Positions 40,011-50,563 of a stretch of DNA of 64,000 bases are shown here, in pieces (position 1 is the first letter of the stretch; each line of letters begins with the position of its first letter). This DNA is from Aeromicrobium endophyticum. Its GTDB lineage: Bacteria > Actinomycetota > Actinomycetes > Propionibacteriales > Nocardioidaceae. The notes under the pieces are model-generated. The model was not told where the DNA came from and did no database searches. It saw nothing but the letters and a program-made list of their open reading frames with translations. The stretch spans positions 1,481,373 through 1,545,372 of the forward strand of contig NZ_QUBR01000001.1 of the NCBI RefSeq assembly GCF_003586285.1. The letters are read 5' to 3'. Made by a program: the position numbers and the translations under genes.

Positions 40011-42269
40011 ATGGCCTGGTACCTCTACCGCCTCGGACGCTGGTCGTTCCGGCGCCGCTTCATCGTCCTGTCGTTCTGGATCGGCCTGCTGCTGATGGTG
40101 GGGGTCGGCGCCTTCACGCTGTCGGGCAAGACGTCCGACCAGTTCAGCGTGCCCGGGCTCGAGTCCACGCAGGCCTTCGACCTGATCAAGGACCGCACGC
40201 CCAAGGCTGCGCCCGATGGCGCCCAGGCTCAGATCGTCTTCCAAGCGCCGAAGGGACAGCAGCTCTCGGCGCCGAAGTACCAGTCGGCGATCGATGAGAG
40301 CCTCGCGTCGATCGACTCCAAGAACGTCCTCGCGCCGGTCGACGCCGCGTCGCTGACGGTGTCGAAGGACGGCCGGACGGGATTCACGTCCGTGGCCTAC
40401 GCGAAGCAGTCGATCGAGCTGACCGATGCCGACCGCATGGCGCTGGAGAAGGCGCCGGATGCTGCCGAGGACGCGGGCCTGACCGTCGCGATCGGCGGTG
40501 ACGCGCTGCAGGAGGTGCCGCACGGCGGCTCCGCCGAGGCGATCGGCATCGGCATCGCGATCCTCGTCCTGCTGATCACGTTCGGGTCGCTGCTGGTGGC
40601 GGGCATGCCGCTGCTGACCGCGATCATCGGCGTGGGCATCGGCGTCCTGTCGATCACGACCCTCACGGGCTTCGTCGACCTGGGCTCGACGACCCCCATC
40701 CTGGCCACGATGCTGGGCCTCGCCGTCGGCATCGACTACGCCCTGTTCATCGTGTCGCGCTACCGGCACGAGATCCACACGGGTCGCGAGCGTGAGGAGG
40801 CCGCCGGGCGCGCCGTCGGCACGGCCGGCTCAGCCGTCGTGTTCGCCGGTCTGACCGTCATCATCGCTCTGGCCGGGCTGTCGGTCGTCAACATCGCGTT
40901 CCTCACGCAGATGGGTCTCGCCGCGGCGGGCACCGTCGCGGTCGCCGTGCTGATCGCCCTGACGCTGCTGCCGGCGCTGTTCGGCTTCGCCGGCAGCAAG
41001 CTCGGCTGGGGCAACCTGCCGTTCATCGCCGCCCGCGATCCCGAGGACCAGTCGGGACGCCGCACCAACGGACGCCGCTGGGCCGACCTCGTCACGACCC
41101 ACCGGGCCAAAGCCTTCGTGGGCGGCCTCGTCGTGGCGGGCGTCATCGCGATCCCCGTCGCGTCGATGGAGCTCGCGCTGCCCGACAACGGCACGGCCGC
41201 CCAGGGCAGCGGACCGCGCGTCGCCTACGACCTGATCTCCGACAACTTCGGTGCCGGCACCAACGGACCCCTGCTGGTCGTCGTCGACACCAAGGGAGCG
41301 GCCGACCCGGCCGCCGCCGTCGAGGCGACGGTGAAGCAGGTCGAGAGCATCAAGAAGGACGTCCAGGCCGTCGTCCCGCCGGCACCCGACCCGTCCGACA
41401 CCGCGGCCACGCAGACGTACCTCGACGGCCTGAAGTCCACGGGCTACGCGATCGTCAACGTCGTCCCCAAGAGCGGGCCGTCGGACGCCGAGACCCAGCA
41501 GCTCGTCGACGACATCCGCACGGCGGTCGGCGACGTCGAGTCGTCCACCGGGGCCAAGGTGCTCGTGACGGGTCAGACCGCGCTGGGTGTCGACATCTCC
41601 GAGAGCCTGGCCGACGCGTTCCCGAAGTACCTGCTCGTGGTGGTCGGCCTGGCGTTCGTCCTGCTGACGATCGTGTTCCGCTCGGTGCTCGTGCCGCTGA
41701 AGGCGGTGCTCGGCTTCCTGCTCTCGGTGGGAGTGGCGCTCGGCGCCACCGTCGCGGTGTTCCAGTGGGGCTGGCTGGCCAGCCTGATCGGGGTCGACAC
41801 CTCAGGTCCGGTGCTGTTCATGCTGCCGCTGCTGCTGACCGGCATCCTGTTCGGTCTCGCGATGGACTACGAGGTGTTCCTGGTGTCACGCATGCGCGAG
41901 GAGTACACGCACGGACGCCCGGCACGGGAGTCGGTCGTGATCGGCTTCCAGTACGGCGCGCGCGTCGTCACGGCGGCCGCGGCCATCATGATCGGCGTCT
42001 TCGGAGGCTTCGCCCTGGGCGACGACATCATCATCAAGTCGATCGGCTTCGGCCTGGCGGTCGGCGTGCTGGCCGACGCCTTCCTGGTGCGCATGACGAT
42101 CGTCCCGGCGTTCATGGCGCTGATGGGCGACCGCATGTGGTGGATGCCGAAGTGGCTCGACAAGACGCTGCCCAACCTCGACATCGAGGGTGAGTCGCTC
42201 GAGCGGCACCTCGGCACGGACGTCGACGGTGGCAAGCACGCGGCCAAGCCGCACGCCCACGCCGGCTGA
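40011..42269 (+). CDS. MMPL-family (RND) transporter
   Basis: A 752-residue exporter with twelve membrane segments in two halves. Each half has the MMPL signature: GIDYALFIVSRYRHE in the first and AMDYEVFLVSRMREE in the second, with the proton-relay Asp-Tyr pair. Two large extracytoplasmic loops lie after segments 1 and 7. Homologues export lipids or drugs from actinobacteria. It starts with an ATG after CGAGGGAGA, 38 bases behind its TetR regulator, and ends at a bidirectional terminator. Substrate unknown. Confidence 0.92.
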   Translation: MAWYLYRLGRWSFRRRFIVLSFWIGLLLMVGVGAFTLSGKTSDQFSVPGLESTQAFDLIKDRTPKAAPDGAQAQIVFQAPKGQQLSAPKYQSAIDESLASIDSKNVLAPVDAASLTVSKDGRTGFTSVAYAKQSIELTDADRMALEKAPDAAEDAGLTVAIGGDALQEVPHGGSAEAIGIGIAILVLLITFGSLLVAGMPLLTAIIGVGIGVLSITTLTGFVDLGSTTPILATMLGLAVGIDYALFIVSRYRHEIHTGREREEAAGRAVGTAGSAVVFAGLTVIIALAGLSVVNIAFLTQMGLAAAGTVAVAVLIALTLLPALFGFAGSKLGWGNLPFIAARDPEDQSGRRTNGRRWADLVTTHRAKAFVGGLVVAGVIAIPVASMELALPDNGTAAQGSGPRVAYDLISDNFGAGTNGPLLVVVDTKGAADPAAAVEATVKQVESIKKDVQAVVPPAPDPSDTAATQTYLDGLKSTGYAIVNVVPKSGPSDAETQQLVDDIRTAVGDVESSTGAKVLVTGQTALGVDISESLADAFPKYLLVVVGLAFVLLTIVFRSVLVPLKAVLGFLLSVGVALGATVAVFQWGWLASLIGVDTSGPVLFMLPLLLTGILFGLAMDYEVFLVSRMREEYTHGRPARESVVIGFQYGARVVTAAAAIMIGVFGGFALGDDIIIKSIGFGLAVGVLADAFLVRMTIVPAFMALMGDRMWWMPKWLDKTLPNLDIEGESLERHLGTDVDGGKHAAKPHAHAG

Positions 42270-42290
42270 CCCCCACGTCGTTCGCGTCAT

Positions 42291-42320
42291 AGGGACCGTG
42301 GCCCCCGGGCCGCGGTCCCT
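42291..42320. terminator. Bidirectional terminator after the MMPL gene
   Basis: Arms 42291-42304 and 42307-42320 pair over 14 bp with one wobble position. It separates the convergent MMPL gene and the minus-strand gene ending at 42334. Confidence 0.75.
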
Positions 42321-42333
42321 GTGACGTCGGGGG

Positions 42334-42816
42334 TCAGTCCTCGGTGTACTCGGCGAGATCGCCCTGCGACTCGCGGATGTACGTGCGCTGCATCTTGACG
42401 TCGAGGTCGGCGACCATCTGGGCGATGATCGCCGCGATGAAGTCGTTGACCTGGTGCCGCAGGTGCTCGGTGACCTCGGGCTGGACGTCGGTCAGCGCGA
42501 CCGGCAGCGTGCGGTCGGAGTCGGACCGGGTCACGACGAAGGCGGGGTCGTCGCCCTCGGCCGTGGGCCAGACGGCCACCCGCATCGCCTCGCTGACGCC
42601 CTGGTGCCCGCGGGCCGTGGCGACGACCCGCGTGGTGATGCAACCGCCGGACGGCATGACGAGCCCAGGAGGCGCGGCGTGCGATCCGTCGTCGTCGGTG
42701 TCGGCGGTGATGTCGGCCAGGTGCGCGATCTCGCGGCTGATCTGGTGGTCGGTCGTCTCCCACAGCAGCGCGAGGATCGCCGTCGCCAGCTCGTCCCGCT
42801 GCGCCGTGGTGGTCAC
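42334..42816 (-). CDS. Conserved hypothetical protein coupled to a lipoprotein gene
   Basis: A 160-residue soluble protein without signal peptide or membrane segment. The middle reads GLVMPSGGCITTRVVATARG and the C-terminal half is helical (HQVNDFIAAIIAQMVADLDVKMQRTYIRESQGDL). I do not recognise a family. The GTG at 42816 overlaps the stop of the lipoprotein gene (GTGA) and has GGAG 6 bases upstream; a GTG nine bases earlier is possible. Its pairing with a secreted lipoprotein may be functional. Confidence 0.68.
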   Translation of the reverse strand: MTTTAQRDELATAILALLWETTDHQISREIAHLADITADTDDDGSHAAPPGLVMPSGGCITTRVVATARGHQGVSEAMRVAVWPTAEGDDPAFVVTRSDSDRTLPVALTDVQPEVTEHLRHQVNDFIAAIIAQMVADLDVKMQRTYIRESQGDLAEYTED

Positions 42817-43427
42817 TTGCTCCACTTCCAGGTCGCGAGGACCGACTCGGCGAGCTCGTCGCGGTCGTCGTCGGACACGGTCTCGCTGAACGAGAACGTC
42901 ACGATGTAGCCCTTGCCGTCGTGGTCGACCGCGAACTGCTCGGTGCGGTACTTGTTGCCGTTCAGGGTGAGCAGGGCGCTGATGCGGGCCGCCTCCTCAC
43001 CGTCGATGTCGGTCGGGTCCTCGACCTCGACCTCCTGCGAGTCGGCATTCTTGAGCACCCGCTCGATCGAGCTCTCGAGCTCGTCGATGTCGGCGTCGAC
43101 GACGGTGGGGTCCTCGATGACGTTGACGTTGTCGGCGAAGCCGTCGGTGTCCTGACGGTTGGCGGCGAGGGCGACGGCCGCCGGGTTGACGTCCTTGGCA
43201 TCGGTCCAGCCCTCGGGCGCGTTGAACGAGAAGCCGTCGGCGGTGATGACGTCTCCGGTGGCCGGTGCGACGTCGGAGTCGGCGTCCGAGCCGGAATCGG
43301 AATCGGAGTCGGATGCGGAGGACGAGGTGTCGGTGTCGGGCTTGTCGTCGTCGCTCCCGCCGCAGCCAGCGAGCGTGAGGGTCGAGACGACGGCCAGGGC
43401 CGCGACGCGGCGGGTCAGGGTGCGCAT
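42813..43427 (-). CDS. Putative lipoprotein with Asp/Ser-rich linker
   Basis: A 204-residue lipoprotein. Its signal ends in LAGC with a Cys at about residue 22, then GGSDDDKPDTDTSSS and a repeated Ser-Asp/Gly-Asp stretch to about residue 53. The folded domain (DGFSFNAPEGWTDAKD to LATWKW) resembles the PsbP/LpqN-like fold in its FSFNAPEGW start, but this is only a suggestion. It probably sits on the outer face of the membrane. The ATG at 43427 lies 146 bases from the divergent dnaK start. Confidence 0.78.
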   Translation of the reverse strand: MRTLTRRVAALAVVSTLTLAGCGGSDDDKPDTDTSSSASDSDSDSGSDADSDVAPATGDVITADGFSFNAPEGWTDAKDVNPAAVALAANRQDTDGFADNVNVIEDPTVVDADIDELESSIERVLKNADSQEVEVEDPTDIDGEEAARISALLTLNGNKYRTEQFAVDHDGKGYIVTFSFSETVSDDDRDELAESVLATWKWSK

Positions 43428-43460
43428 ACGAGAAAACTACTGTGAAAAGTCGTCAGGGGT

Positions 43461-43504
43461 GGAATGGGGAGGGCTTGTGCGTAGTTGATAACATCAGACT
43501 CAAG
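43461..43504 (+). promoter_or_regulatory. dnaK promoter: SigH/SigR-like boxes overlapping a HAIR-like site
   Basis: GGAAT (43461-43465) and GTT (43484-43486) are spaced 18 bases, matching the SigR/SigH consensus. A HAIR-like site follows: left arm GTTGATA (43484-43490, degenerate), seven bases, and perfect right arm ACTCAAG (43498-43504), matching the HspR consensus CTTGAGT-N7-ACTCAAG in spacing. HspR encoded at the operon's end would bind here and block the start site. Confidence 0.68.
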
Positions 43505-43573
43505 TCTTGTGACACCTCATCGTGAGGGCTCGTCTTGAGGTCCCACAGTTCACCCACAGCAGGAGGAAACACC

Positions 43574-45417
<1,844 letters not shown>

Positions 45418-45421
<4 letters not shown>

Positions 45422-46029
45422 CCGAGCCGACCGACGGCCCGGCCCCCGAGCAGGAGAACCTCGAGCCGGCTGCTGAGGAGCAGCCGGCCGAGGCTCCCGC
45501 CGAGCCCAGTGCCCCGACCGCGGAGCAGCAGCTCGCCGAGCGCACGCTCGACCTGCAGCGGCTCCAGGCGGAGTACGTCAACTACAAGCGCCGCGTCGAC
45601 CGCGACCGCGAGCTCGTCCGCGCCCAAGGAGAGGCTGCCGTCCTGCAGTCGCTCCTCACGGTGCTCGACGACATCGCCCGCGCCGACGAGCACGGCGAGC
45701 TGACCGGTGGCTTCAAGGCCGTCGCCGACTCGCTGCAGCAGGCGGTCACCAAGCACCAGCTCGAGGCGTTCGGCGCCAAGGGCGACGCCTTCGACCCGTC
45801 CCTGCACGAGGCGGTGTTCCACGCCGGCGAGTCCACCGAGGTCGAGGTGACCTCGGTCGACACCGTCATGCGCACCGGCTACCGCCACGGAGAGCGGGTT
45901 CTCCGGCCGGCGACGGTCGGCGTGGTCGATCCGGCCTCGTCGGCCGGCCCGGTCGACGAGGCCGAGGTCGATGTCGAGGTGCCCGACGACGCGTCGTCGC
46001 TGACCGGCGACGAGACCGACGAGAAGTAG
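45418..46029 (+). CDS. grpE: Nucleotide exchange factor GrpE
   Basis: A 203-residue GrpE. An acidic, Pro/Glu-rich N-terminal 40 residues precede the long coiled coil ([24 protein letters not shown]). The C-terminal beta domain has [14 protein letters not shown] and [21 protein letters not shown]. It exchanges ADP on DnaK. The GTG start overlaps the dnaK stop (GTGA). Confidence 0.97.
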
Positions 46030-46052
46030 CAAGCACGGGAAAGGAGGACGGG

Positions 46053-47180
46053 ATGGCGGCAAGCGACTGGGCGACCAAGGACTTCTACAAGGTCCTCGGC
46101 GTCAAGAAGGACGCATCTCAGGACGAGATCAAGAAGGCATACCGCAAGCTGGCGCGGGACAACCATCCCGACTCCAACCCCGGCAACAAGGCTGCCGAGG
46201 AGCGCTTCAAGGGCGTCTCCGAGGCGTACGCCGTGCTCTCGTCACCTGACAAGCGCAAGGAGTACGACGAGCAGCGCTCGATGTTCGGTCAGTTCCGCGG
46301 GGGCGGGGGCCCCACGGGCTTCCGCCCCCCGGGCGGCGGCCAGCCCGACTTCGACGTCAGCGATCTGCTCGGCGGCCTCTTCGGAGGCGGTCGAGGGAGG
46401 TCGCGGCGTCCCCAGCCCCGCAAGGGTGACGACCTCGAGACCGAGGCCACCATCACCTTCCAGCAGGCCGTCGAGGGCGCCACGCTCCCGCTGCGCACCA
46501 CGAGCGACGAGGCCTGCGCCACCTGCCACGGCACCGGTGCCAAGCCCGGCACCACCCCGAAGGTCTGCTCCAAGTGCCAGGGCAGCGGCATGCAGACCGG
46601 TGCCGCGGGCGGCCTGTTCGCGATGACCGAGCCGTGCGACCAGTGCCGCGGACGCGGCCTGGTCGTCGAGCACCCGTGCGACGTCTGCCGGGGCTCGGGC
46701 CGTGCTGCCTCCAGCCGCACGCTCAACGTCAAGGTGCCTGCCGGGGTCAAGGACGGCCAGCGCATCCGCCTGAAGGGCAAGGGCGGCAAGGGCGACAACG
46801 GTGGCCCCAACGGTGACATGTTCCTGCTGGTGCACGTCGAGCCGCACGAGACGTTCGGCCGCAAGGGGGCCAACCTCACCATCACGGTGCCGGTGGCCTT
46901 CGACGAAGCGGCACTCGGCGCTCAGATCCAGGTGCCGACCCTCGACGGGCCGCCCGTGCGCATCCGCATCCCCGCGGGCACGCCGAACGGCCGCACCTTC
47001 CGCGCCAGCGGCAAGGGGGGTACGACGTCGGCAGGTGGCCGCGGAGACCTGTTGGTGACGGTCGAGGTGCAGGTGCCGACCGAGCTGTCCGATGCCGAGC
47101 GTGCGGCCGTCGAGGCCCTGCGTGAGGCGCGAGGCGCCGTCACCCCGCGTGACGGACTGTTCGAGGGGGTTGCCTCGTGA
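46053..47180 (+). CDS. dnaJ: Co-chaperone DnaJ (type I)
   Basis: A 375-residue type I DnaJ. The J domain (about residues 8-72) has the HPD motif in [11 protein letters not shown] Gly/Phe-rich region follows, then four CxxCxGxG zinc repeats ([32 protein letters not shown]), then the substrate domain. This is the DnaJ1-type copy that in actinobacteria is linked to dnaK and hspR. AAAGGAGGAC precedes the ATG. Confidence 0.97.
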   Translation: MAASDWATKDFYKVLGVKKDASQDEIKKAYRKLARDNHPDSNPGNKAAEERFKGVSEAYAVLSSPDKRKEYDEQRSMFGQFRGGGGPTGFRPPGGGQPDFDVSDLLGGLFGGGRGRSRRPQPRKGDDLETEATITFQQAVEGATLPLRTTSDEACATCHGTGAKPGTTPKVCSKCQGSGMQTGAAGGLFAMTEPCDQCRGRGLVVEHPCDVCRGSGRAASSRTLNVKVPAGVKDGQRIRLKGKGGKGDNGGPNGDMFLLVHVEPHETFGRKGANLTITVPVAFDEAALGAQIQVPTLDGPPVRIRIPAGTPNGRTFRASGKGGTTSAGGRGDLLVTVEVQVPTELSDAERAAVEALREARGAVTPRDGLFEGVAS

Positions 47181-47587
47181 CGACGCAGTCGCCGCGGCCC
47201 GGTCAGGGTGCCGACGGCTTCCAGCCGCCGGGGCCCGAGGCCAAGGTCTTCGTCATCAGCGTCGCCGCCGAGCTGTCTGGGCTGCACCCCCAGACCCTGC
47301 GCACGTACGACCGTCTGGGTCTCGTGGCTCCGGGTCGCACGGGCGGAGGTGGGCGGCGCTACTCGCTGCGCGACATCGAGCTGCTGCGCACGGTCGCGCG
47401 GCTGACGGCCGAGGGGCTGGGCCTCGAGGGCGTCAAGCGGGTCATCGAGCTCGAGAACCAGGTGCTGGCGCTGCAGGCGCGGGTCGCCGAGCTGCAGACC
47501 GAGCTCGCGCAGTCGCAGCAGGTGCAGAACCTGCCGGCGCTCATCGCCGACAATCAGGTCGTCATCTGGCGCTCGATGCGCCGCTGA
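47177..47587 (+). CDS. hspR: Heat-shock repressor HspR (MerR family)
   Basis: A 136-residue MerR protein. The HTH reads [38 protein letters not shown]. The C-terminal leucine-rich coiled coil ([25 protein letters not shown]) ends before a short tail. With DnaK as co-repressor it represses its own operon through HAIR sites; one lies at 43484-43504. The GTG start overlaps the dnaJ stop. Confidence 0.96.
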   Translation: MTTQSPRPGQGADGFQPPGPEAKVFVISVAAELSGLHPQTLRTYDRLGLVAPGRTGGGGRRYSLRDIELLRTVARLTAEGLGLEGVKRVIELENQVLALQARVAELQTELAQSQQVQNLPALIADNQVVIWRSMRR

Positions 47588-47619
47588 CGTCCTACGACTC
47601 CCTGCTCGCCGGCACCCGA

Positions 47620-47625
47620 TACCGT
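47620..47625 (+). promoter_or_regulatory. -10 box of a leaderless aroQ transcript
   Basis: TACCGT is followed after six bases by the GTG start codon at 47632. No ribosome site intervenes. Confidence 0.55.
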
Positions 47626-47631
47626 GGGCGC

Positions 47632-48075
47632 GTGAGCACCTCGCAGCGCATCCTCCTGGTCAACGGCCCCAACCTCAACCTCCTGGGCACCCGTGAGCCG
47701 GAGGTCTACGGGCACCACACGCTGGCCGACATCGAGACGCTCGTCGGCGAGACGGCCGCCGAGCTGGGGCTCGAGGTGCGCAGCGTGCAGAGCAACCACG
47801 AGGGCGTGCTGATCGACGCGATCCATGCCGCCCGCGACGACTGCGCCGGAGTGGTCATCAACCCCGGCGCCTTCACCCACACCTCGATCGCGCTGCGCGA
47901 CGCGCTGCTGGCCGTCGAGCTGCCGGTCGTCGAGGTCCACCTGTCGAACGTCCACCGGCGCGAGCCGTTCAGGCACCACTCGTACGTGTCCGACATCGCC
48001 GAGGTCGTCGTGGTCGGAGCCGGCATCGACGGCTACGCCTTCGGCGTCCGTCAGCTGGGTCGCGTGCTGGCCTGA
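47632..48075 (+). CDS. aroQ: Type II 3-dehydroquinate dehydratase
   Basis: A 147-residue type II dehydroquinase. Active-site blocks are [19 protein letters not shown] (with the catalytic Arg and Tyr region), [14 protein letters not shown] and [16 protein letters not shown]. It dehydrates 3-dehydroquinate in the shikimate pathway and is usually dodecameric. The other aro genes are not in this window. The GTG at 47632 is six bases after a TACCGT box. Confidence 0.95.
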   Translation: MSTSQRILLVNGPNLNLLGTREPEVYGHHTLADIETLVGETAAELGLEVRSVQSNHEGVLIDAIHAARDDCAGVVINPGAFTHTSIALRDALLAVELPVVEVHLSNVHRREPFRHHSYVSDIAEVVVVGAGIDGYAFGVRQLGRVLA

Positions 48076-48091
48076 GGCCGAAGTTCGGGAC

Positions 48092-48856
48092 TCACTCGTC
48101 GTGGGGTCGCTGCTCGGCGAGGTCGACCAGCCAGTGCGAGAGCGCGTAGCCCGCGACGCCGATCAGCGGCACGATCGCGAGGCCCGCCACGCCGTCGAGC
48201 AGGTCGATGAACAGCCCGAGCATCGCGATGATCGCGAGGATCACGGCCAGGAAGCTGGTGAGCCGGGCCGACGGCGTGCCGAAGCCGCGCAGCAACGCCT
48301 CGCCGGCGAACAGGCACACGACTGCGACGGTGACGAAGGTCAGCCCGCCCCAGAGCCCTCCACCGGACGAGACCCCGCGGACGGCCTCGAAGACCTGCAA
48401 CGACAGAGCGGCGAGCAGCACGGCGACGAGTCCGACCACGGCACCCGTGACGACCGACGCGAGGTAGGGGTTGACGTGCGGCAGTCGCCACGCGGCAGCG
48501 GCGCGGGCGCGACCGGCCACGAAGCGTCCGGCCGTGCGTGATCGGACCGATACCTGGTCGGCGGTCGCCCACCACGCCCGCCCGGCGACGTCACGCGCAC
48601 CGGCGGTCCTGGCCCGGACGTCGATCGTCGGCATCGGGCGCCTGGTCTGCGAGCCGCCGGTCCTCGGCGCAGGCGCCGAGGGGTTGGACGGTGCTGCCTT
48701 GGCCTTCGGCGCGGGTCGCGCGGCGGTCGCCACGGGACGTCCGTAACGGATCGTGGGAGCGGGCTCGGCGGCGGGCCTGGGGGCGCCCGGACGTACGACG
48801 GTCTTCTTGACCACCTTCTTGACGACCCGCCGAGGGGGCTGCTGCTCGTCCACCAT
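48092..48856 (-). CDS. Membrane protein with basic, proline-rich N-terminus, function unknown
   Basis: A 254-residue protein. The first about 130 residues are polar, rich in Lys, Pro and Ala (VVKKVVKKTVVRPG; APKAKAAPSNPSAPAP) and predicted disordered. Four hydrophobic segments follow: LASVVTGAVVGLVAVLLAAL, LTFVTVAVVCLFAG, LTSFLAVILAIIAMLGLFI and LAIVPLIGVAGYALSHWL. No named family is recognised. It is convergent with aroQ (16 bases between the stops). The tRNA-Pro gene lies upstream on the same strand. Confidence 0.75.
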   Translation of the reverse strand: MVDEQQPPRRVVKKVVKKTVVRPGAPRPAAEPAPTIRYGRPVATAARPAPKAKAAPSNPSAPAPRTGGSQTRRPMPTIDVRARTAGARDVAGRAWWATADQVSVRSRTAGRFVAGRARAAAAWRLPHVNPYLASVVTGAVVGLVAVLLAALSLQVFEAVRGVSSGGGLWGGLTFVTVAVVCLFAGEALLRGFGTPSARLTSFLAVILAIIAMLGLFIDLLDGVAGLAIVPLIGVAGYALSHWLVDLAEQRPHDE

Positions 48857-48937
48857 GCGGCCAGTTTGTCACAGCGTGCGTCACGTCACAGCGCCCGCGA
48901 GCCCGGTCGCCGGCGGCCATCCCGCGCAGACGACGAA

Positions 48938-48966
48938 GCCCCGGCCTGCTCTCGCAGGGCCGGGGC
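48938..48966 (-). terminator. Terminator hairpin after tRNA-Pro
   Basis: Nine-bp perfect arms GCCCCGGCC (48938-48946) and GGCCGGGGC (48958-48966). On the minus strand it lies directly after the tRNA 3' end. Confidence 0.7.
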
Positions 48967-48982
48967 CTCGTGATCCTCCTGG

Positions 48983-49056
48983 TCGGGCTGACAGGATTTG
49001 AACCTGCGGCCTCGTCGTCCCGAACGACGCGCGCTACCAAACTGCGCCACAGCCCG
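48983..49056 (-). tRNA. tRNA-Pro (CGG)
   Basis: On the minus strand a complete cloverleaf: acceptor CGGGCTG pairing with CAGCCCG, D-arm GCGC, anticodon stem CGTCG/CGACG with loop TTCGGGA (anticodon CGG), and T-arm GCAGG-TTCAAAT-CCTGT. The discriminator is A, and CCA is not encoded. Confidence 0.96.
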
Positions 49057-49070
49057 ATCGTGCTTGCCCC

Positions 49071-49985
49071 CTACGAGAGGGAACCGGACGAGTCTATCCC
49101 AGTGAGGGTGAGCAGTGTTGCCTCGGGGCGGCATGCGAAGCGCACCTGCGCGTACGGCGACGTGCCGAGGCCTCCCGACACGTGCAGCCAGGACGGGTCG
49201 TGGCCCGCGGTGCGGTGCGTGTGCAGGCCTCGCGCTCGGGCCCGGTCGAGGTCGCAGTTGGTGACGAGAGCGCCGTAGAACGGGACGCGCAGCTGCCCGC
49301 CGTGCGTGTGCCCAGCCATGATCAGCGGGTAGCCCGAGCGGTTCCACCGGTCGAGCACCCTCAGGTACGGCGCGTGCGCCACGCCGATCGCGAGGTGGGC
49401 CGAGGCGTCGGCCGGACGTCCGTCGAGCACGTCGTACTCGAGGTGCGGATCGTCGACCCCCGCGAACGACAGGCGCCGGCCCGCGACCTCGACCTCGGCG
49501 TGCCGGTTGTTGAGGTCGACCCAGCCACGCTGCGTGAACGCGGCCCGCAGCTCGTCGAAGGGCAGGTCGCGCTCGCGGGGGATCTCGCCGGCCGAGCTGA
49601 CGCCGGTGCCCCCGGTCAGGTACTTGACGGGGTTCTTGCGGGTGGGCGAGAAGTAGTCGTTGGAGCCGAACACGAACACCCCGGGCACGTCGAGCAGGTC
49701 GCCGTAGGCGGAGAGCACCGACGGGACGGCGTCGAGGTGGGCCAGGTTGTCGCCGGTGTTGACGACGAGGTCGGGACGCAGGTCGGCGAGCCCGCGCAGC
49801 CACTGCTGCTTGCGGTGCTGTCGAGGTGTCATGTGGGTGTCGGACAGGTGCAGGACGCGCAGGGGCGACGATCCGGCCGGCAGCACGGGGACGGTCACGG
49901 TGCGCAGCGTGAACGCCCGGGTCTCGGCGACGGAGTACGCCAGGGTGGCCGCGGCGGCAGCGACGGGCCACAGGAGGGGACGCAT
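49071..49985 (-). CDS. Metallophosphoesterase, membrane-anchored
   Basis: A 304-residue calcineurin-like phosphoesterase. Metal-binding blocks are LHLSDTHM, VNTGDN, GSNDYF (in place of GNHD), AHAP and GHTHGGQ. An N-terminal hydrophobic segment (PLLWPVAAAAATLAYSVAETRAF) suggests a membrane anchor. Similar genes in actinobacteria sit near the PBP/WhiB block. The -10-like CAGGCT lies six bases before the ATG, so the transcript may be leaderless. It lies downstream of the divergent YqeY-domain gene start. Confidence 0.9.
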   Translation of the reverse strand: MRPLLWPVAAAAATLAYSVAETRAFTLRTVTVPVLPAGSSPLRVLHLSDTHMTPRQHRKQQWLRGLADLRPDLVVNTGDNLAHLDAVPSVLSAYGDLLDVPGVFVFGSNDYFSPTRKNPVKYLTGGTGVSSAGEIPRERDLPFDELRAAFTQRGWVDLNNRHAEVEVAGRRLSFAGVDDPHLEYDVLDGRPADASAHLAIGVAHAPYLRVLDRWNRSGYPLIMAGHTHGGQLRVPFYGALVTNCDLDRARARGLHTHRTAGHDPSWLHVSGGLGTSPYAQVRFACRPEATLLTLTGIDSSGSLS

Positions 49986-49991
49986 GCGCTC

Positions 49992-49997
49992 AGCCTG
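49992..49997 (-). promoter_or_regulatory. -10 box of a leaderless metallophosphoesterase transcript
   Basis: On the minus strand CAGGCT stands six bases before the ATG at 49985, with no ribosome site. Confidence 0.45.
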
Positions 49998-50023
49998 TCA
50001 CAGGAGCGGCGGGGACGCGGTGG

Positions 50024-50029
50024 GACACT
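50024..50029 (+). promoter_or_regulatory. -10 box of a leaderless YqeY-type transcript
   Basis: GACACT is six bases before the ATG at 50036. It is a weaker match to TAnnnT than the other leaderless boxes. Confidence 0.4.
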
Positions 50030-50035
50030 GGGGAC

Positions 50036-50497
50036 ATGTCAGCCCTCAAGGACCAGCTCCACGCCGATCTCACCACCTCGATGAAGGCGCGCGACGCGCT
50101 GCGCACCTCGACCCTGCGGATGGTGCTCACCGCCATCACCAACGCCGAGGTCTCGGGCAAGGAGGTCCGCGAGCTCACGGACGACGACGTCCTGACGGTG
50201 CTGGGCGCCGAGGCCAAGAAGCGCCGCGAGGCGGCTGCCGCCTTCGCCGAGGGCAACCGGCCCGAGCTGGCCGAGAAGGAGACCGCCGAGGCCGAGATCC
50301 TGGCCGAGTACCTGCCGGCGCAGCTGGGTGCCGACGAGATCGCCGCGATCGTCACGGCCGCCGTCGAGTCGGCCGGAGCCTCAGGTCAGGGCATGAAGGC
50401 CATGGGACAGGTCATGGGCATCGTGTCGCCGCAGGTCAAGGGGCGGGCCGACGGCGGTGCCGTCGCCGCCGAGGTCAAGCGCCAGATCAACCCCTGA
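50036..50497 (+). CDS. GatB/YqeY domain protein
   Basis: A 153-residue protein matching the YqeY family, related to the C-terminal tRNA-binding domain of GatB. Conserved stretches are LKDQLHADLTTSMKARDALRTSTLRM, KKRREAAAAFAEGNRPELAEKETAE and the C-terminal MGIVSPQVKGRADGGAVAAEVKRQI. It may interact with tRNA or glutamine amidotransferases, but its role is unknown. It is closed by the strong terminator at 50518-50554. Confidence 0.9.
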   Translation: MSALKDQLHADLTTSMKARDALRTSTLRMVLTAITNAEVSGKEVRELTDDDVLTVLGAEAKKRREAAAAFAEGNRPELAEKETAEAEILAEYLPAQLGADEIAAIVTAAVESAGASGQGMKAMGQVMGIVSPQVKGRADGGAVAAEVKRQINP

Positions 50498-50517
50498 CCC
50501 GCCTCCCCCGAGCCGAA

Positions 50518-50554
50518 GCCGCCCCCTGAGCCTGTCGAAGGGTCAGGGGGCGGC
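50518..50554. terminator. Bidirectional terminator containing a dispersed repeat core
   Basis: Perfect 12-bp arms at 50518-50529 and 50543-50554 with a 13-base loop. It lies between two convergent genes. The core CCTGAGCCTGTCGAAGG is a motif I recall as a dispersed repeat in many high-GC genomes. Confidence 0.8.
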
Positions 50555-50563
50555 GTCTGCGTC

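Noticed and set aside
43474..43504. HAIR element made of CTTGTGC (43474) and ACTCAAG (43498)
   Set aside because: The spacing is 17 rather than 7 bases; the arm at 43484 has the right spacing and was used instead.
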